Shown here: positions 1 to 10,645 of the stretch, piece after piece | Layout of the letters: each line of letters starts with the position of its first letter | Numbering within the stretch: position 1 is the first letter of the stretch | Assembly (NCBI GenBank): GCA_928212115.1 | Contig: CAKMRJ010005634.1 | Location: 117,787,785-117,851,784 of the forward strand | Direction of reading: 5' to 3' | DNA from: Lactuca virosa | Taxonomy: Eukaryota > Streptophyta > Magnoliopsida > Asterales > Asteraceae | Length of the DNA: 64,000 nt | Translations under genes and position numbers: made by a program | The notes under the pieces: model-generated | Databases searched by the model: none | What the model was told of the DNA's origin: nothing | The model's input: only the letters and a program-made list of their open reading frames with translations

Positions 1-183
1 ATATATATAAATCATACATTATTTTATAAAACTGTTTTCTATCTTTGCTTATAAACTTATGATTATTGATTAGAACTTGTAAAGCTTTTAATTGATTACA
101 ATAATAATGACGATTAGCTTGTATTTGAATCACGATTAGCTTGTATCTTTGAATCAGACAGGATGAATAAAAAAGAACAAAAG

Positions 184-189
184 TTTATT
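184..189 (-). terminator. Candidate polyadenylation signal of the pararetrovirus
   Basis: AATAAA on the minus strand about 340 bases downstream of the viral TATA box. Caulimovirids place their poly(A) signal downstream of the 35S-type start so that the RNA is terminally redundant. The position fits, but AATAAA is common in AT-rich DNA. Confidence 0.35.
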
Positions 190-532
190 TAAATATTTCA
201 GCATGAATTTGATTAATTGATTATTATTAAATGCGAGTATTATTTTAACAAAAATTTCAAATTTTGTAGAATTAATAGTTAGAATAACTCGAAATGAGAT
301 TGCCATAGAGATAATACAACAATTGAATAAAATTCTTTATATATTACCTTCTTTTAAATTACAATCAGAGCATCCGTCTGGAGCAAGTATGATTTGAAAA
401 TCTAAGATTTTGAACATCTAGAAGTAGATAGGAGAACACTTTTCTTAGACATGAACTAAACATTTGAGAGAAATTAAATGAGAGAAATTTTTAGAGAACC
501 CAGAGATGATCCTAATTAAAACATATCTCCTC

Positions 533-540
533 AATATATA
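533..540 (-). promoter_or_regulatory. TATA box of the 35S-type pararetroviral promoter
   Basis: TATATATT on the minus strand, embedded in a CTCCTATATATTGAGGAG-like context. It lies downstream of the last viral ORF (ends 1052) and upstream of the leader, exactly where the pregenomic RNA promoter of a caulimovirid sits. The transcript would start near 505 and run through the circular form's primer site. Confidence 0.6.
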
Positions 541-667
541 GGAGTCTTGGAGTCTTGAAATATCTTGAAACGGGAACCGAAGGATTACCGGATCAATCTT
601 GAGAATTATTGAATCAACTTGCATTTGTCGGAGTGTAGATGTGGCAGACAAAACTCTAAAGCTTTTG

Positions 668-745
668 ACAAATTGGCATCATATTTTGTCATTTTTTGAT
701 AATGGAAAATCTTCTTTTGCGATAATGGAGCATCTTCTTTCATCT
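668..745 (-). repeat. Direct repeat in the pararetroviral promoter
   Basis: On the plus strand GATAATGG followed by a CATCTTCTTT-like tail occurs twice, about 25 bases apart, with a third CATCTTNTC-like word downstream. The block is 130-210 bases upstream of the TATA box on the minus strand, where enhancer elements are expected. Function is inferred. Confidence 0.4.
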
Positions 746-850
746 TTGTAAAAGTTGTTTGTTTTCGTGTAATAATTTAGCATCTTATCTCTGTAAAGAT
801 TTGATAATATTTTTGATAATTGATGTACTCACACAGTGTATAAATTTGAT

Positions 851-917
851 AACAGTTGAATAAATACTAACACAATTTGATTGATTAACAGTTGAATAAA
901 TACTAACACAATTTGAT
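851..917 (-). repeat. 31-bp direct repeat in the pararetroviral upstream region
   Basis: A 31-base word starting AACAGTTGAATAAATACTAA occurs at 851-881 and again at 887-917. The copies look identical by eye, with a 36-base period. The repeat is upstream of the viral promoter on the minus strand and may be a duplicated enhancer or a replication slip. Confidence 0.75.
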
Positions 918-1051
918 AACACGTACTACCCCCCTTGAATAACAAACACTTTTGCAAAATACCTAAAAAGGTATGACACCAAGGGTGGAGGGTGAAATAC
1001 GAAATGAAAGAATACCTTACATTGAAGGTATAACACCAAAATAAAATTTAA

Positions 1052-2262
1052 TTAATCTGCAAATGGATCATCAAAAGGATCTTGAGCATCTTGAAAATTA
1101 TTTTTGACAGATGTGGGAGAATTTTCTGAATTAGTTGGAGAATTGCGAATTTCTTGAAGTAATTGTTGTAGATCTTCAGGGGAAGAATTTGCAGCGGCAC
1201 GAATTTTGCTAATAAGATTAGCATCTGGAGAAGATAGACTCTTGATAAGATTCGCTTCAATTTCTGGCTTTTGATTATACATTGATTGATAATGATTGAA
1301 AACAGCCTGCTCGTTTGCTTGAGAAATTGTGACTTTATCCCACCATTTTAGACGAAATTGTCTATTGAGCCAAGGGGGATTTAAGTCTGTTGCTTCTTGA
1401 TAAGAGAATGTCCAGGACATGATCCATGGAACTTTGAATAACATGGTGAACTGTAACAAATATTCAAATTCTGGATTTGTTGAATAAATAGTTCTTTGAA
1501 TTTAGAAAATCCTTTAGAATTTCAGTGGGTAAACAAATAGGAACAAGTCCCATATAACGATACCAATTGACAAACCATCTGGGGTATTCACAGTTGAAAT
1601 TTTTATCAAAGAAAATGAACCATGAATGAGAATAGTTTCGAAGAAAAAATGCTTTAGTCCAAGCTTCTTGGTAATCATAATATGAATATCTTGGATAAGC
1701 AGGGAATTGATAAAGGGGTTTTTCGAAGGAAAGATTGGATGACCAATTTTCTGGAGAAATGATGTTTAAGAATTCGGGCTTTGCTAAAATCAATAGATCC
1801 TTCCTTATTATTAGAACGGTGATCAATCTGAACAGATCCAGATTCTTGTAGAATGGTTTGATAATATTCTCAAGATTTGTAAGAGTTTTCATGAAAGGTT
1901 TTTCCTCGACCAAAGAGGTGTTCAGTAAGAACATGAAAACCTTGATTAAGCTTAAGAATTTGAGAATCTTCAAGTATTTGGATTTTCAAGAGATTTGGAT
2001 TGAGGACATAAGGGGCTTTATTTGTAGGTTTAGGATTTGTTGAAATTTGTGTTTCAGAAGGAATAGGTTTTGAAAAAGGGCTAATTGATTGAACTGGAGA
2101 AATGTTTGGAGTAGCTAGTTTTGATTGTAGCATGTTTGAATAAAGTTGAGAATTTTTTGCAATTGGAGTTAATGGGGAAAAACGATTTTGACTTGAGAAA
2201 GGAACAAGCTTTTGATTAACTGGTTTCTTGTCTTCAATCTTGGAGGAAGACGATGAACTCAT
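1052..2262 (-). pseudogene. Pararetroviral downstream ORF at the TAV (ORF VI) position, frameshifted
   Basis: Three overlapping minus-strand open segments (2262-1870, 1973-1464, 1459-1052) appear to be one roughly 400-residue protein split by two frameshifts near 1900 and 1460. The first part is Ser/Pro/Lys-rich and low-complexity. The middle carries a conserved-looking aromatic block (WF..WY, then LP) and the last part a PPWL..Q..KWWDK-like segment and an acidic tail. The start codon overlaps the RT stop as ATGA (2259-2262), the usual arrangement for reinitiation in this family. By position it corresponds to the transactivator/viroplasmin ORF of caulimoviruses; I cannot show that homology from sequence alone. 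Confidence 0.55.
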
Positions 2263-4252
2263 TTTCCCTGCAAAAATTCACGAGAAAGAAAATCTGGTAA
2301 TGAATTGCTTTCTCCCCTTATATATTCAATATCGAAATCAAAATTGCCCAACAATGCTTGCCATCTAGCAAAAATTTGTTTAGAAATAATATTTTTAACA
2401 TCTTTTTCTAAAATTAATTTTGCAGATTGACAATCAATTCTTAATAAAAAAAATTTCATAAATAAATCATCTTCAAATTTAGTAATACATAAAACAATAC
2501 TTAAAATCTCCTTTTTAACAGTTGAATAATTCTTTTGAGTATTATTCCAAGCACCTGAATAAAAACGAACCAATTGTTCTTCAGAAGAATTTGATAATTT
2601 TTGTTTTAAAATACCTCCAAATCCAATATCACTAGCATCAGTTTCGACTATGATATTAGCATGAGGATGTGGTAAATTTAAACAAGGTAAAGAAGGAATT
2701 GTTTGTTTTATAAGTTTAACAATATTAGTATGTTCTTGAGTCCAAGGTTCTGGGTTGTTTTTTAATCTATTATAAAGAGGTTTGCAAAGAGTTCCTAAAT
2801 CTTTGAAAAAATCATGAATATAATTTAAACATCCTAGAAACCGTTGAAGTTGTTTTTTATCTATAATTTCATCAGGAAATTTATTAGAAAATTCTAAACT
2901 TCTTATAATAGGTTTAATAGTATTATTAACAATGTTATGTCCTAAAAATCTAATTTCATTTTGAAATAAATGCATTTTCTTAGCTGAAACAGCTAAGCCA
3001 TTTTTATAAATTAAATCATAAAACTGATTTAAATGTTTGAAATGTTGATCAATAGATTTTGAAAAAATAAGAACATCATCAATATAAACAATTGAAAAAC
3101 TATTTATAGGAATGATAATATCATTCATAACGTTTTGAAATTCAGAAGGAGCATTCTTTAAACCAAAGGGCATAACGTTCCACTCATAATGTCCAAAAGG
3201 AACATTAAAACCTGTTTTGTATTTATCTTCTTCATGAATTTGAATTTGCCAAAACCCAGATTTCATATCGAATTTTGAAAATATTTTTGAATCATAAAGT
3301 TTTTTCAATAAATCTCTTTTATTAGGAATAGGATATCTAATCCAATCTAAAACTTATTTAAAGGTTTATAATTGATAACTAATCTTGGTGATCCTCTTTC
3401 TAATTCAGCAGCATTCATAACATAGAAAGCTGAACAAGACCAAGGAGATTTAGAAGGTCTAATTAATTTTGTGTCCAATAAATCTTGAATTTCTTTTTTA
3501 CAATGAGCTTCTAATTCATTATTCATATGAATAGCTCTTGATTTTGAAGGAATATCTTTTTCATTGAAAGTTTTAAATATAAGGTAATTTGACAATATGT
3601 TGTTTTCTGTTCCAAAAGGCGTTTGGAATATTTGAGCAAACATTATTTTCAAATTTTGTTTTAAAGCTATAATTTTGTCTTGAATATACTTATCTTGTAA
3701 TTGATTATGTATACGAAAATCATTAATTTCATTGATAAGGTAATTTGCTTGTTTGGTTTTATAATTAAGAATATTAATAGTTGAATAAGACGGAGGTTCA
3801 CAAAATTTAAACATAATTTCTTTTCCAAAAACTTTAGTAATAATTCCATCATCTTGAACCATAAAAGGATATAATTTAGTAATAAAAGGTGTTCCTAAAA
3901 TTAAAGGAGAAGTAAGATTTTTTACTAAAATTAAATGAGTTTTATAACAATAATCTTGATTGTTACAAATATGAACATCGGAAACTTTATAATTTATTTT
4001 TAAACTGGTTCCTTCAGCTCCAGTAAGCCTAGAAGAAGTTTTTTCATAAAATTGAGTGGGAAATATACCTTCTTGTATACAGTTCATATCAGCACCACTA
4101 TCAATTAGAGCAGTAATATCCATTTTAAAATTATCCTTTACTAAAGTTATTTGAGTATTCCATTTTTGAGAAATTTGATCATTTATAATTCTTTCGATAA
4201 CCTTTTCATCTTTATTATCATTATTTTGTGAATTAATAATATTTTTCCCTTT
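2259..4252 (-). pseudogene. Pararetroviral protease - reverse transcriptase - RNase H, frameshifted
   Basis: The first open part (4252-3347) contains a retropepsin-type aspartic protease with DSGAD near its start and an LILGTPF flap-side motif. It then has the beginning of the RT domain (IRPSKSPWSC and a LVINYK-like motif). A frameshift near 3350 moves the frame. The second part (3308-2259, 349 residues) holds RT motifs FDMKSGFWQI, MPFGLKNAP and catalytic YIDD at about residues 73-76. RNase H follows with the first catalytic Asp in ETDAS, then EIL, DCQSAK and a terminal LPDFLSRE. The enzyme copies pregenomic RNA into DNA in the cytoplasm. The polymerase half is intact; the break between the halves makes the whole inactive. 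Confidence 0.92.
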
Positions 4253-4302
4253 TCAAGAGTTATAATTTTCCTTTAATTCTTTTATGTCTTGTTTAACTGA
4301 TT

Positions 4303-6600
4303 TTAATTCTTCTTGAAGTTCTTGCATGGAAATGGTTTTGTTTCAGAAAATCTTTCATATATGTCTTTTAAATTAAAAATTTTTGTATTATCTGAAACAG
4401 AATTTTCATTCTTATTAAGCATTTGTTTTATCAACAATTCTTGGATATTTTTATCTTTAATGGAATCTAAATTTTTTAAAAGATCTTTGTCATTGTTTGT
4501 AAGGACATTAATTGAATAATTACAATTACATTTTCCAACACATTCACATGTATCAGAATCTTCCGAACTTGAACTATTTTGCTCTAAAATGTTTAAATCA
4601 TTTTCTTGAAAATCGGAAAAACTAGAATCAGAATCGGAATCAGAATTTAACATAATTTTTCTAATTTGTTCCTTTAATTCTTCCGAAATATTTAATTCAT
4701 TAATTTTTGTTTTTGCATAACATTATTAGCATTATGACCATTACGACCACATTTATGGCAAATAATAATGTCTTTTGATTTTCTTTTAGATTTTTTATTA
4801 GATTGTTTATAAGGGTTTTTTGATGTTGAAAATTTATTTTTCTTATAATTCTTATAATTTTCCGATTTATTATATTTCTTTTTCTTGAAATATTTTGAAG
4901 ATTTTTTATTATATTTTTTGGTTTTTGAAGTAGACGGACCTGTTAATGGTTGATAACCATATTGTTGACAAAAATTTCCTAATTCATTTTTACTATTAAT
5001 TCTATCCTTTTTAAGTTTTTCTTTAAATCTAAGGTCAGCACAAATAGCTAATCCTTCTTTATTAATATAATTAATTAAATCTCCATAAGTTAGGTTTTGA
5101 TAAGGAATTGTATTATTAAAATTTTCTCTTAATTTTTGTCTAATTCTTTCGGCAAAAAGTTTTGGAAGTCCAGCAATAAAACGTTCTTTCCAATAAGATT
5201 CTTTACAATCAGGTCTTGAAAAAACTTTAACGAGATAATTATCTTTGTACCATCTGAAATCAGTTAATTTTCTACAATGTAAGTTCATTAGAATTTCAGA
5301 AGTTCTTTCTTGAAAAGTAGTAGGATCTCCTACAAAGTTTTTGATTATAGCAAAAATTAAAGTATTAACCATATCATCCTCTTGAGTTTGAATAGGTAAA
5401 TTATTTTCTTGTTTTATAACGGTTTTCTTGGCAGTCATAATAAAATTCTTTTCTTCTGGTGTAATATAGAAATCCCACCAACCTTTAAGAGTACCAGTAA
5501 ACCCGGAAATAATAATATTAACAATTTGAAGTTGAGTATTATTGTGAGACTTGTAAGCATTAGCTGTCATGGTCATTTCTTGAACAATATTAAGAATTTG
5601 ATGTTCAGAGTTACCATCGATATTCCATTCGTAAACAGAGGTACCATCGTAAGCTGGACGATCATATTGAAAAGCTCTTTCTTCAATTTGAACATCAGGA
5701 AGAGAAGGTCTATTCCAGTAATTTTTAATAGTTGGTTTTGGATTATTACCAAAAGAATTAATCTTATTTAATCTTGAAAAATCATTTGTAAGCTGATTTA
5801 TATCATCATTATCATTTATGAATTGTTGAGTAAGATTATCTAAATTTAATTCACTTTCATTATTACTTTCGTCAGATTCGTCAAAAGAGTCATTATTTGT
5901 TTTTAACATATTTATAGATACGTTTTTTGAAATACGAAAATTAGTAAGTCTTTTTTCTAATTCATCAATTAAATCTTTATTTCCAAGATTAAAATTTCCA
6001 TTTATTTGATGAGGAATAAAGCTGACATTACTAGAGGTTGCTATATTATTATAAAAAATTTTTGTTTCAATTTTATTTTCTTTTGATAACTGTAAATTTA
6101 TAGTATTTTTTTCAATCCTATTTAGTTGATCTGAAATAGTTAAAAGAGTTTCATTCGAATAATTATTTTGATAAATAATATTTTGAAAACATTTTTCATT
6201 TGTTATCTGACTTGGAACTTTAACTAAAGGAGTTGCAATAAAATTATTATCAATATGATTTCCTTTTTTGGCGGATATTCAGAAATAATTTCTTGATTAG
6301 TAATAACATCCTTGTATGTTTTTGAAGAAACAGGAAAAACAGTTTGCATTTTAAAAGGATAATCTATATTATGTTTAGGAACATAAATCAATTCGAACCA
6401 TTGAAAAAACGGAGAGTGAATTTGATTTGATAAACATAATCTTCCCAAAGTCCAAAATGTAAAAATCTTATATAATATGAAAAGTTTTCTTCATGCCAAA
6501 TTCTTTTTGTATTATTATAATCTTTATAATATTCTTCTTCTTTTAAATAATCAAAATTAACATATGAAGGTATTTTAGAAATATCTATATTATTATTCAT
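4303..6600 (-). pseudogene. Pararetroviral coat-protein ORF with upstream extension, several frameshifts
   Basis: The central open frame (about 6278-4692; first ATG 5909, 405 residues) has an acidic N-terminus, a central capsid-like region, and a very basic Lys/Asn/Tyr-rich stretch ending in a CCHC zinc knuckle (CHKCG.NGH). This is the signature of caulimovirid coat protein. A one-base frameshift falls inside the knuckle between its His and its last Cys. The acidic Ser/Asp tail continues in the other frame at 4653-4303, with an additional Cys-rich CECVGKCNC word. Upstream, 6600-6224 holds two further segments in different frames that seem to be the N-terminal part of the same or an adjacent ORF (a virion-associated or aphid-factor-position ORF is an alternative). 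The product would package the DNA genome. Confidence 0.82.
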
Positions 6601-6601
6601 T

Positions 6602-6904
6602 TTAACAAGTTGATTGATTTAATCTGAAAGATATATTTTTAATAATACTAAGTTGAGCACTAATAACAATATATTTATTTTTAATCATTTTTGATAAACA
6701 ATATATTATTTCCTTTTGAATATTATAATTATATGTGTCCTTTTCAATATTAGATAATTTAATTTCTTCGTCTTCTTTAAGTTGTTTAATTCTATTTATT
6801 TCTTTAGAAACGCTTGCAATAATTTGCCATCTAGTCTTTAATAAATTATTCCAAAAAGTATTATTATTACAACAACTAATCTGTCTTTTAGAACTCATTA
6901 ACAC
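6602..6904 (-). CDS. Small pararetroviral ORF, 100 residues, unknown function
   Basis: A short lysine/glutamate-rich protein predicted to be largely helical, lying between MP and CP and ending directly before the next ATG at 6600. ATG at 6904 or 6898 could start it. Its position matches ORF II/III (insect transmission and virion-associated factors) of caulimoviruses. I recognise no motif and do not assign one. Confidence 0.5.
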   Translation of the reverse strand: MLMSSKRQISCCNNNTFWNNLLKTRWQIIASVSKEINRIKQLKEDEEIKLSNIEKDTYNYNIQKEIIYCLSKMIKNKYIVISAQLSIIKNISFRLNQSTC

Positions 6905-7024
6905 GTATATTTAGATAAATTTGTTAAATAATTATCAAGATGTATATTAAAGGTTTTTAATACTGCTTTTATGTTATTATTTCTTGTTCCAATTTTAATA
7001 GTTCCTTATCATTAATTATTAAAT

Positions 7025-7156
7025 TTATATTTTTAATTCTAATACCTTTTCTTGTAAGAGTTTTTTAAATATTTTTATTGAATTTCTTAATCTTTTAATA
7101 GCAGTAACTCTATTTCTGTTTAAAGAATTACAATTTATTTGAACTTTATTACTCAT
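7025..7156 (-). CDS. 43-residue basic ORF overlapping the movement-protein stop
   Basis: An ORF of 43 codons starts at 7156; its ATG overlaps the movement-protein TGA as ATGA (7153-7156), the same geometry as at 2259-2262. The product is rich in Lys, Arg, Asn and Ile with a helical KxxKKLLQEKVLELK-like end. It may be a truncated start of the ORF that once filled 7156-6905, since the following 120 bases carry further short open segments. It is supported mainly by the overlap geometry. Confidence 0.4.
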   Translation of the reverse strand: MSNKVQINCNSLNRNRVTAIKRLRNSIKIFKKLLQEKVLELKI

Positions 7157-8232
7157 AATTGTTGTCTATAATTTTGAAGTTCATTAATAAAATCAGATTT
7201 AGTAGGACTTGGTAAACTTGTATCACTAGTTTGATCTTCTTGATAAAGAGGTTTAGTAATAGAACTAGAATAGTCAACAGTTTTTAAATTTAAAGACTTT
7301 GATTTTGAAAACGAAGATTTAGAAGTACCAATTTCAGGAATAGAATTAGTAGAAAATCTAGATGATGAAAAATTTATAGAAGAAAAATTTATATCAACTG
7401 AGCCATCATTATGCTCAATTATATTTGAAATTTGTTTTGAAGAATCTAAAGATTTTGGTTCAATAACATTTTGTAAATTCCAATTACACGATTGAGTAAT
7501 TTCTGACCATTTAAGTCGTTTAGGCATATGAACTTTTGTATGATTAGTATTTGCTTCGTAAATAATTGTTTCATTTCTTGGACTTGACAAACGGGTTTTT
7601 GGTTCTAAAGTAGTTGTCATGGTTTTATAACAAACACGATAAATGATTGCTAAAGGTTTAGAGTTATTTTTAAATTCTAAATTCTTTGTTTCAATAGTTA
7701 AAACCAAAGTGTCTAAAATATTTTTGTCAAATAATCCTACAGAAAAATTTGGATAACAATTAAAATAAATTGGTCCATTTGCGATATTTGTTTCTGCCAT
7801 AGCTAAAATAGAATTTTGAAAATCTGTATGTCTTTTATCTCTTAATATTAAGAGAACAGGAGCATCAACACCAATTCTAAAAAGAGGTTTGATAGCAATT
7901 TGAACAAGACCTAAATGAAGAAATTTATATTTTTGTCTATGTTCAAAAATAGATCTTGATGATAACAAATTTATATTTTGTTGGTCTTGACCAATGTATA
8001 GGGTTTGTTCAGTCATTTTAATTGAGTAACTTTGAAAATAATCAAAAGTCCCTATTCTATAAATTGTATTTATATTTGTTTTAGGTATAGTCCAATCATT
8101 TAAATTTTGTTCTATATTATCAATAGTTTCTTCAATAGAGTTTATATGGTTATCATCATAATCTTGTTCTTTATTCATGATATTTTTACCAGTATCATAT
8201 TTTTTAGATAATATGCGTGAAAATCTACTCAT
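7153..8232 (-). CDS. Pararetroviral movement protein (30K superfamily), intact frame
   Basis: A single uninterrupted 359-residue frame, first ORF after the leader. The central part (about 60-210) has the pattern of caulimovirid movement proteins: a segment with LGLVQIAIKPLFR and GVDAPVLLILRD-like strands, then a GPIYFNCYPNF-like motif and a hydrophobic LVLTIET strand. This part should form the 30K beta-barrel that binds nucleic acid and modifies plasmodesmata. The C-terminal third is Ser-rich and probably disordered, as is usual. It is about the expected length (300-360 residues). Identity is from family memory and gene order, not an alignment. It is the only large viral frame here with no break. 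Confidence 0.82.
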   Translation of the reverse strand: MSRFSRILSKKYDTGKNIMNKEQDYDDNHINSIEETIDNIEQNLNDWTIPKTNINTIYRIGTFDYFQSYSIKMTEQTLYIGQDQQNINLLSSRSIFEHRQKYKFLHLGLVQIAIKPLFRIGVDAPVLLILRDKRHTDFQNSILAMAETNIANGPIYFNCYPNFSVGLFDKNILDTLVLTIETKNLEFKNNSKPLAIIYRVCYKTMTTTLEPKTRLSSPRNETIIYEANTNHTKVHMPKRLKWSEITQSCNWNLQNVIEPKSLDSSKQISNIIEHNDGSVDINFSSINFSSSRFSTNSIPEIGTSKSSFSKSKSLNLKTVDYSSSITKPLYQEDQTSDTSLPSPTKSDFINELQNYRQQL

Positions 8233-8495
8233 ATTTAATTAATTTTAGTTTAAAGATTTTATAAGAAAACTTACTTGTTCTATTTAGGATGAACAGAGAG
8301 GGCATCGGCCCAACGATGATTGTGGTCCGGCTCCGCGACTTACCATACTTGCACGTCTTACGCTAATCCAACCAATCACTGGTCTGGTCTCTGTATCATT
8401 CTTAACAAAACTCATAATTTTCTTAAAATTCTTCAAACAAAAATTAATTAAATAACAAACAGAAATATCATACATAACTATCAAAAATAGAACAC
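8233..8495 (-). other. Pararetroviral leader between primer site and movement protein
   Basis: About 260 bases without a recognised gene. A 66-codon open frame (8484-8284) crosses it; small leader uORFs are common in caulimovirids, but nothing shows that this one is translated. It contains a GC-richer patch at 8295-8350 that could fold. Confidence 0.4.
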
Positions 8496-8508
8496 GGCTC
8501 TGATACCA
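8496..8508 (-). other. tRNA-iMet primer-binding site of the pararetrovirus
   Basis: TGGTATCAGAGCC on the minus strand matches the 3' end of plant initiator tRNA-Met. By convention this is position 1 of a caulimovirid genome, and here it sits at the very edge of the viral sequence. Confidence 0.9.
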
Positions 8509-8552
8509 ATAGTGCGGAACAAATTAACAAGTAGTTTCAGATCAACTAAATA

Positions 8553-8554
<2 letters not shown>

Positions 8555-8616
<62 letters not shown>
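8555..8616. repeat. (AT)n microsatellite at the right edge of the pararetrovirus
   Basis: An uninterrupted AT dinucleotide run about 47 bases beyond the viral primer site. Confidence 0.97.
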
Positions 8617-8620
<4 letters not shown>

Positions 8621-9910
8621 TTAGTTTTATAATAACATTATTTATAACATATATTAAAATTACATTTTGAAATGATAAATAAAGTAGAGTTAAATATAAA
8701 ATTGGGTTAGAGATGATCTTTATATGTGTAACCACCAACTCCAATTAGAAAATGTGGATGATTTGACATATGAAAGTGGATGGCTTGGATGCTTGTATTC
8801 TTATCCCCCAAACACAATAATTTATTTAGACAAAAGAGACAAATGATATTAGGTCTAACCTTAATTTGGTCACTTTTGTCTTCAACTAATTCCATTTCAT
8901 CATAAATTGTAAATACTTTGCCAGTACGATTACAGGTCAAGTATATTAAATCATATATTTGAAATTTAAGTTTTTTAGTTGATATATGGTTTATTAAGAA
9001 AATCCATGATAATAGAACTCTTTCGTTAATCCTTTTCCTAAATATCAATTCAATAATTCAAAAAATTCAATGGATAAGCGAGATTTTTTCATTAACATAT
9101 CTGTAGTACTTGTCATATCCTTCTGATTTTTTTGTTTGAGTTGGTCAATTAAAAACATTTAACAAGAACTTATAGGCTGTAACTTGGAAGAGCATAAAAC
9201 CTTCCCGAATACTTGATTCGTGTACAGCAACATACACTAATTCACAGTTTAAGCCATCCGCTTTCACAAGGTTTATTTTTTTAATAACTTCGTGGCATTT
9301 GGTTTAGAATATTTGAATATTCAGAAAATTCCACCGACCATTAATTGAAGGCCACACATTAAATTATTACATTACAAATAAAAGAAAAAGTAATTGGTAA
9401 TTATTTAAAAAGGTTTATGAGACGCCACTTATTTTTTTTATGTTATTTAATTACTTTTATTTTTATTTTTATTTTTTTGTTTTTTTGTTTTTTTTAACAA
9501 AACATAGAAATACTGGTGTCGAATTCAATGTAATCTTTATTTTGAAGTAAAATAAAATATAATCATAATCATAAAATGACATTATATTTTTTGAGTTTAT
9601 CTAACTAATTTTTATACAATTTACAGAAATGGATCATAATGTTTGAAATAAATTTGAAACAAATTTTTACACAATTTGTAAAAATAATCGGATAAGTGGG
9701 GGTTTGTTTCAAATTACCTTATGTTACTAATACAATATACGTTGGATTTCGGACATAAAAAACAAATATTTTGATATTTCAATAACATATCTAAAATCCG
9801 AAAATTTAAGAGCATGTTTCGTTTTTTATTAAATTTCAACGAAAATTTAAAAAAATATAACAAAAAGCGTAGTAAAATACAATATAATGACATAAACGGT
9901 GCAACCAAGA

Positions 9911-9915
<5 letters not shown>
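8617..9915. other. AT-rich spacer, no supported gene
   Basis: A minus-strand open frame of 113 codons (9048-8707) has two Cys-x2-Cys-like spots (CLFCLNKLLC) and a HxHxxxxH stretch, but no family I recognise, no promoter context and no homologous neighbour. The rest is AT-rich with homopolymer T runs near 9430-9500. I see nothing else. Confidence 0.5.

Positions 9916-9973
<58 letters not shown>
9916..9973. repeat. (AT)n microsatellite
   Basis: An AT dinucleotide run, possibly the expanded tail of the SINE-like sequence immediately to the right. Confidence 0.97.
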
Positions 9974-9976
<3 letters not shown>

Positions 9977-10090
9977 AAAGGACAAACTGTTCTACTATAA
10001 TCTAATTCTAAACACCACACATATTGTATGAGACTTGAACCCATGCCGCTAGGGCAAAGACCATTTGGTTGGTATGAAATTATTTATCTC
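9974..10090 (-). mobile_element. Possible SINE relic
   Basis: On the minus strand GGTTCAAGTCTC (10041-10030) fits a pol III B box, preceded by a GC-richer tRNA-head-like stretch and followed by about 60 bases of body and a (TA)n tail. The A box is not convincing. It could instead be ordinary sequence. Confidence 0.3.
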
Positions 10091-10475
10091 ATAATCTCAT
10101 AATACTAATAGCTACCACATTAACTTGTATTCACAAAGTTACATCATTTAATGATTATTGGTGATGTTGAAAGCTACTGCAAGCCTATGGTCTATGATTG
10201 AAGTTATGATGTTTACGTTTTTTATAGCTCTTTGTGATGTCTAAATGAGTTAACCGTTAAATTATGAATAAGTTAAGATTTATGATGTGTTTAGATTTCC
10301 TTTTAAGTTAACGTTACATTAATGAAATCAGTATTGATGGAATTGGAAATAAGTGGAAATGATTTGGACAAAAAAACTTTTCAGACATACATGGCGAAAA
10401 AAGATTTCTACTTGATGTGTGTATAAATAATTTTCACCCCAAAAGACACTATATCCATATGCGATCCATAGATCC

Positions 10476-10624
10476 TTACTAGATGGGAAGTGATTCGTAC
10501 ACAACAGTTTTTTGTCATACATAACAATTTAAGCATTATCGAATTGTACAGTACAACATTTTAAAGCACCAATTGTTGTGTATGGAAAAATTTTGTTGTG
10601 TACAAATCACTTCCCTTACTAGAT
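10476..10624. mobile_element. 131-bp Mutator-type MITE with 9-bp target duplication
   Basis: Terminal inverted repeats starting GGGAAGTGATT (10485) and ending AATCACTTCCC (10615) match at 20 of 21 bases, and the similarity extends to about 40 bases. The element is flanked on both sides by a perfect TTACTAGAT duplication (10476-10484 and 10616-10624). A 9-bp duplication and long inverted termini are diagnostic of Mutator-like elements; at 131 bp it is non-autonomous. Confidence 0.92.
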
Positions 10625-10645
10625 CTATACAAGATTCGTGTATGG

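Larger units (their letters stand above)
1..8508 (-). mobile_element. Endogenous pararetrovirus (Caulimoviridae), near full-length genome unit
   Basis: Read on the minus strand this is one linear caulimovirid genome. It has a tRNA-iMet primer site at 8496-8508, then a leader, movement protein, small ORFs, coat protein with zinc knuckle, aspartic protease, RT (YIDD) and RNase H, a downstream ORF at the position of the translational transactivator, and a promoter with TATA box. There is no LTR and no integrase, which separates it from retrotransposons. About 8.5 kb is slightly longer than the usual 7-8 kb. The ORFs are packed tightly with ATGA overlaps, typical of the family. It is broken by at least five frameshifts or stops, so it is a genomic fossil. 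The gene order is caulimovirus/soymovirus-like with separate MP and CP ORFs; the genus is not assigned. AT tracts lie at the window's first bases and at 8555-8616. Confidence 0.93.

Noticed and set aside
8284..8484. Viral leader ORF of 66 codons as a real gene
   Set aside because: No similarity or conserved feature visible; leader uORFs arise by chance in such sequence.
8481..8744. Minus-strand frame with a long Ile-Tyr run
   Set aside because: It is the AT microsatellite read as codons; the same holds for frames at 9847-10044, 10806-11006, 20223-20456 and 28326-28863.
8707..9048. 113-codon minus-strand frame as a zinc-finger gene
   Set aside because: Spacing of Cys and His does not fit a known finger and there is no promoter or intron evidence.
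10030..10041. tRNA gene
   Set aside because: Only a B-box-like word is present; no cloverleaf can be drawn around it.
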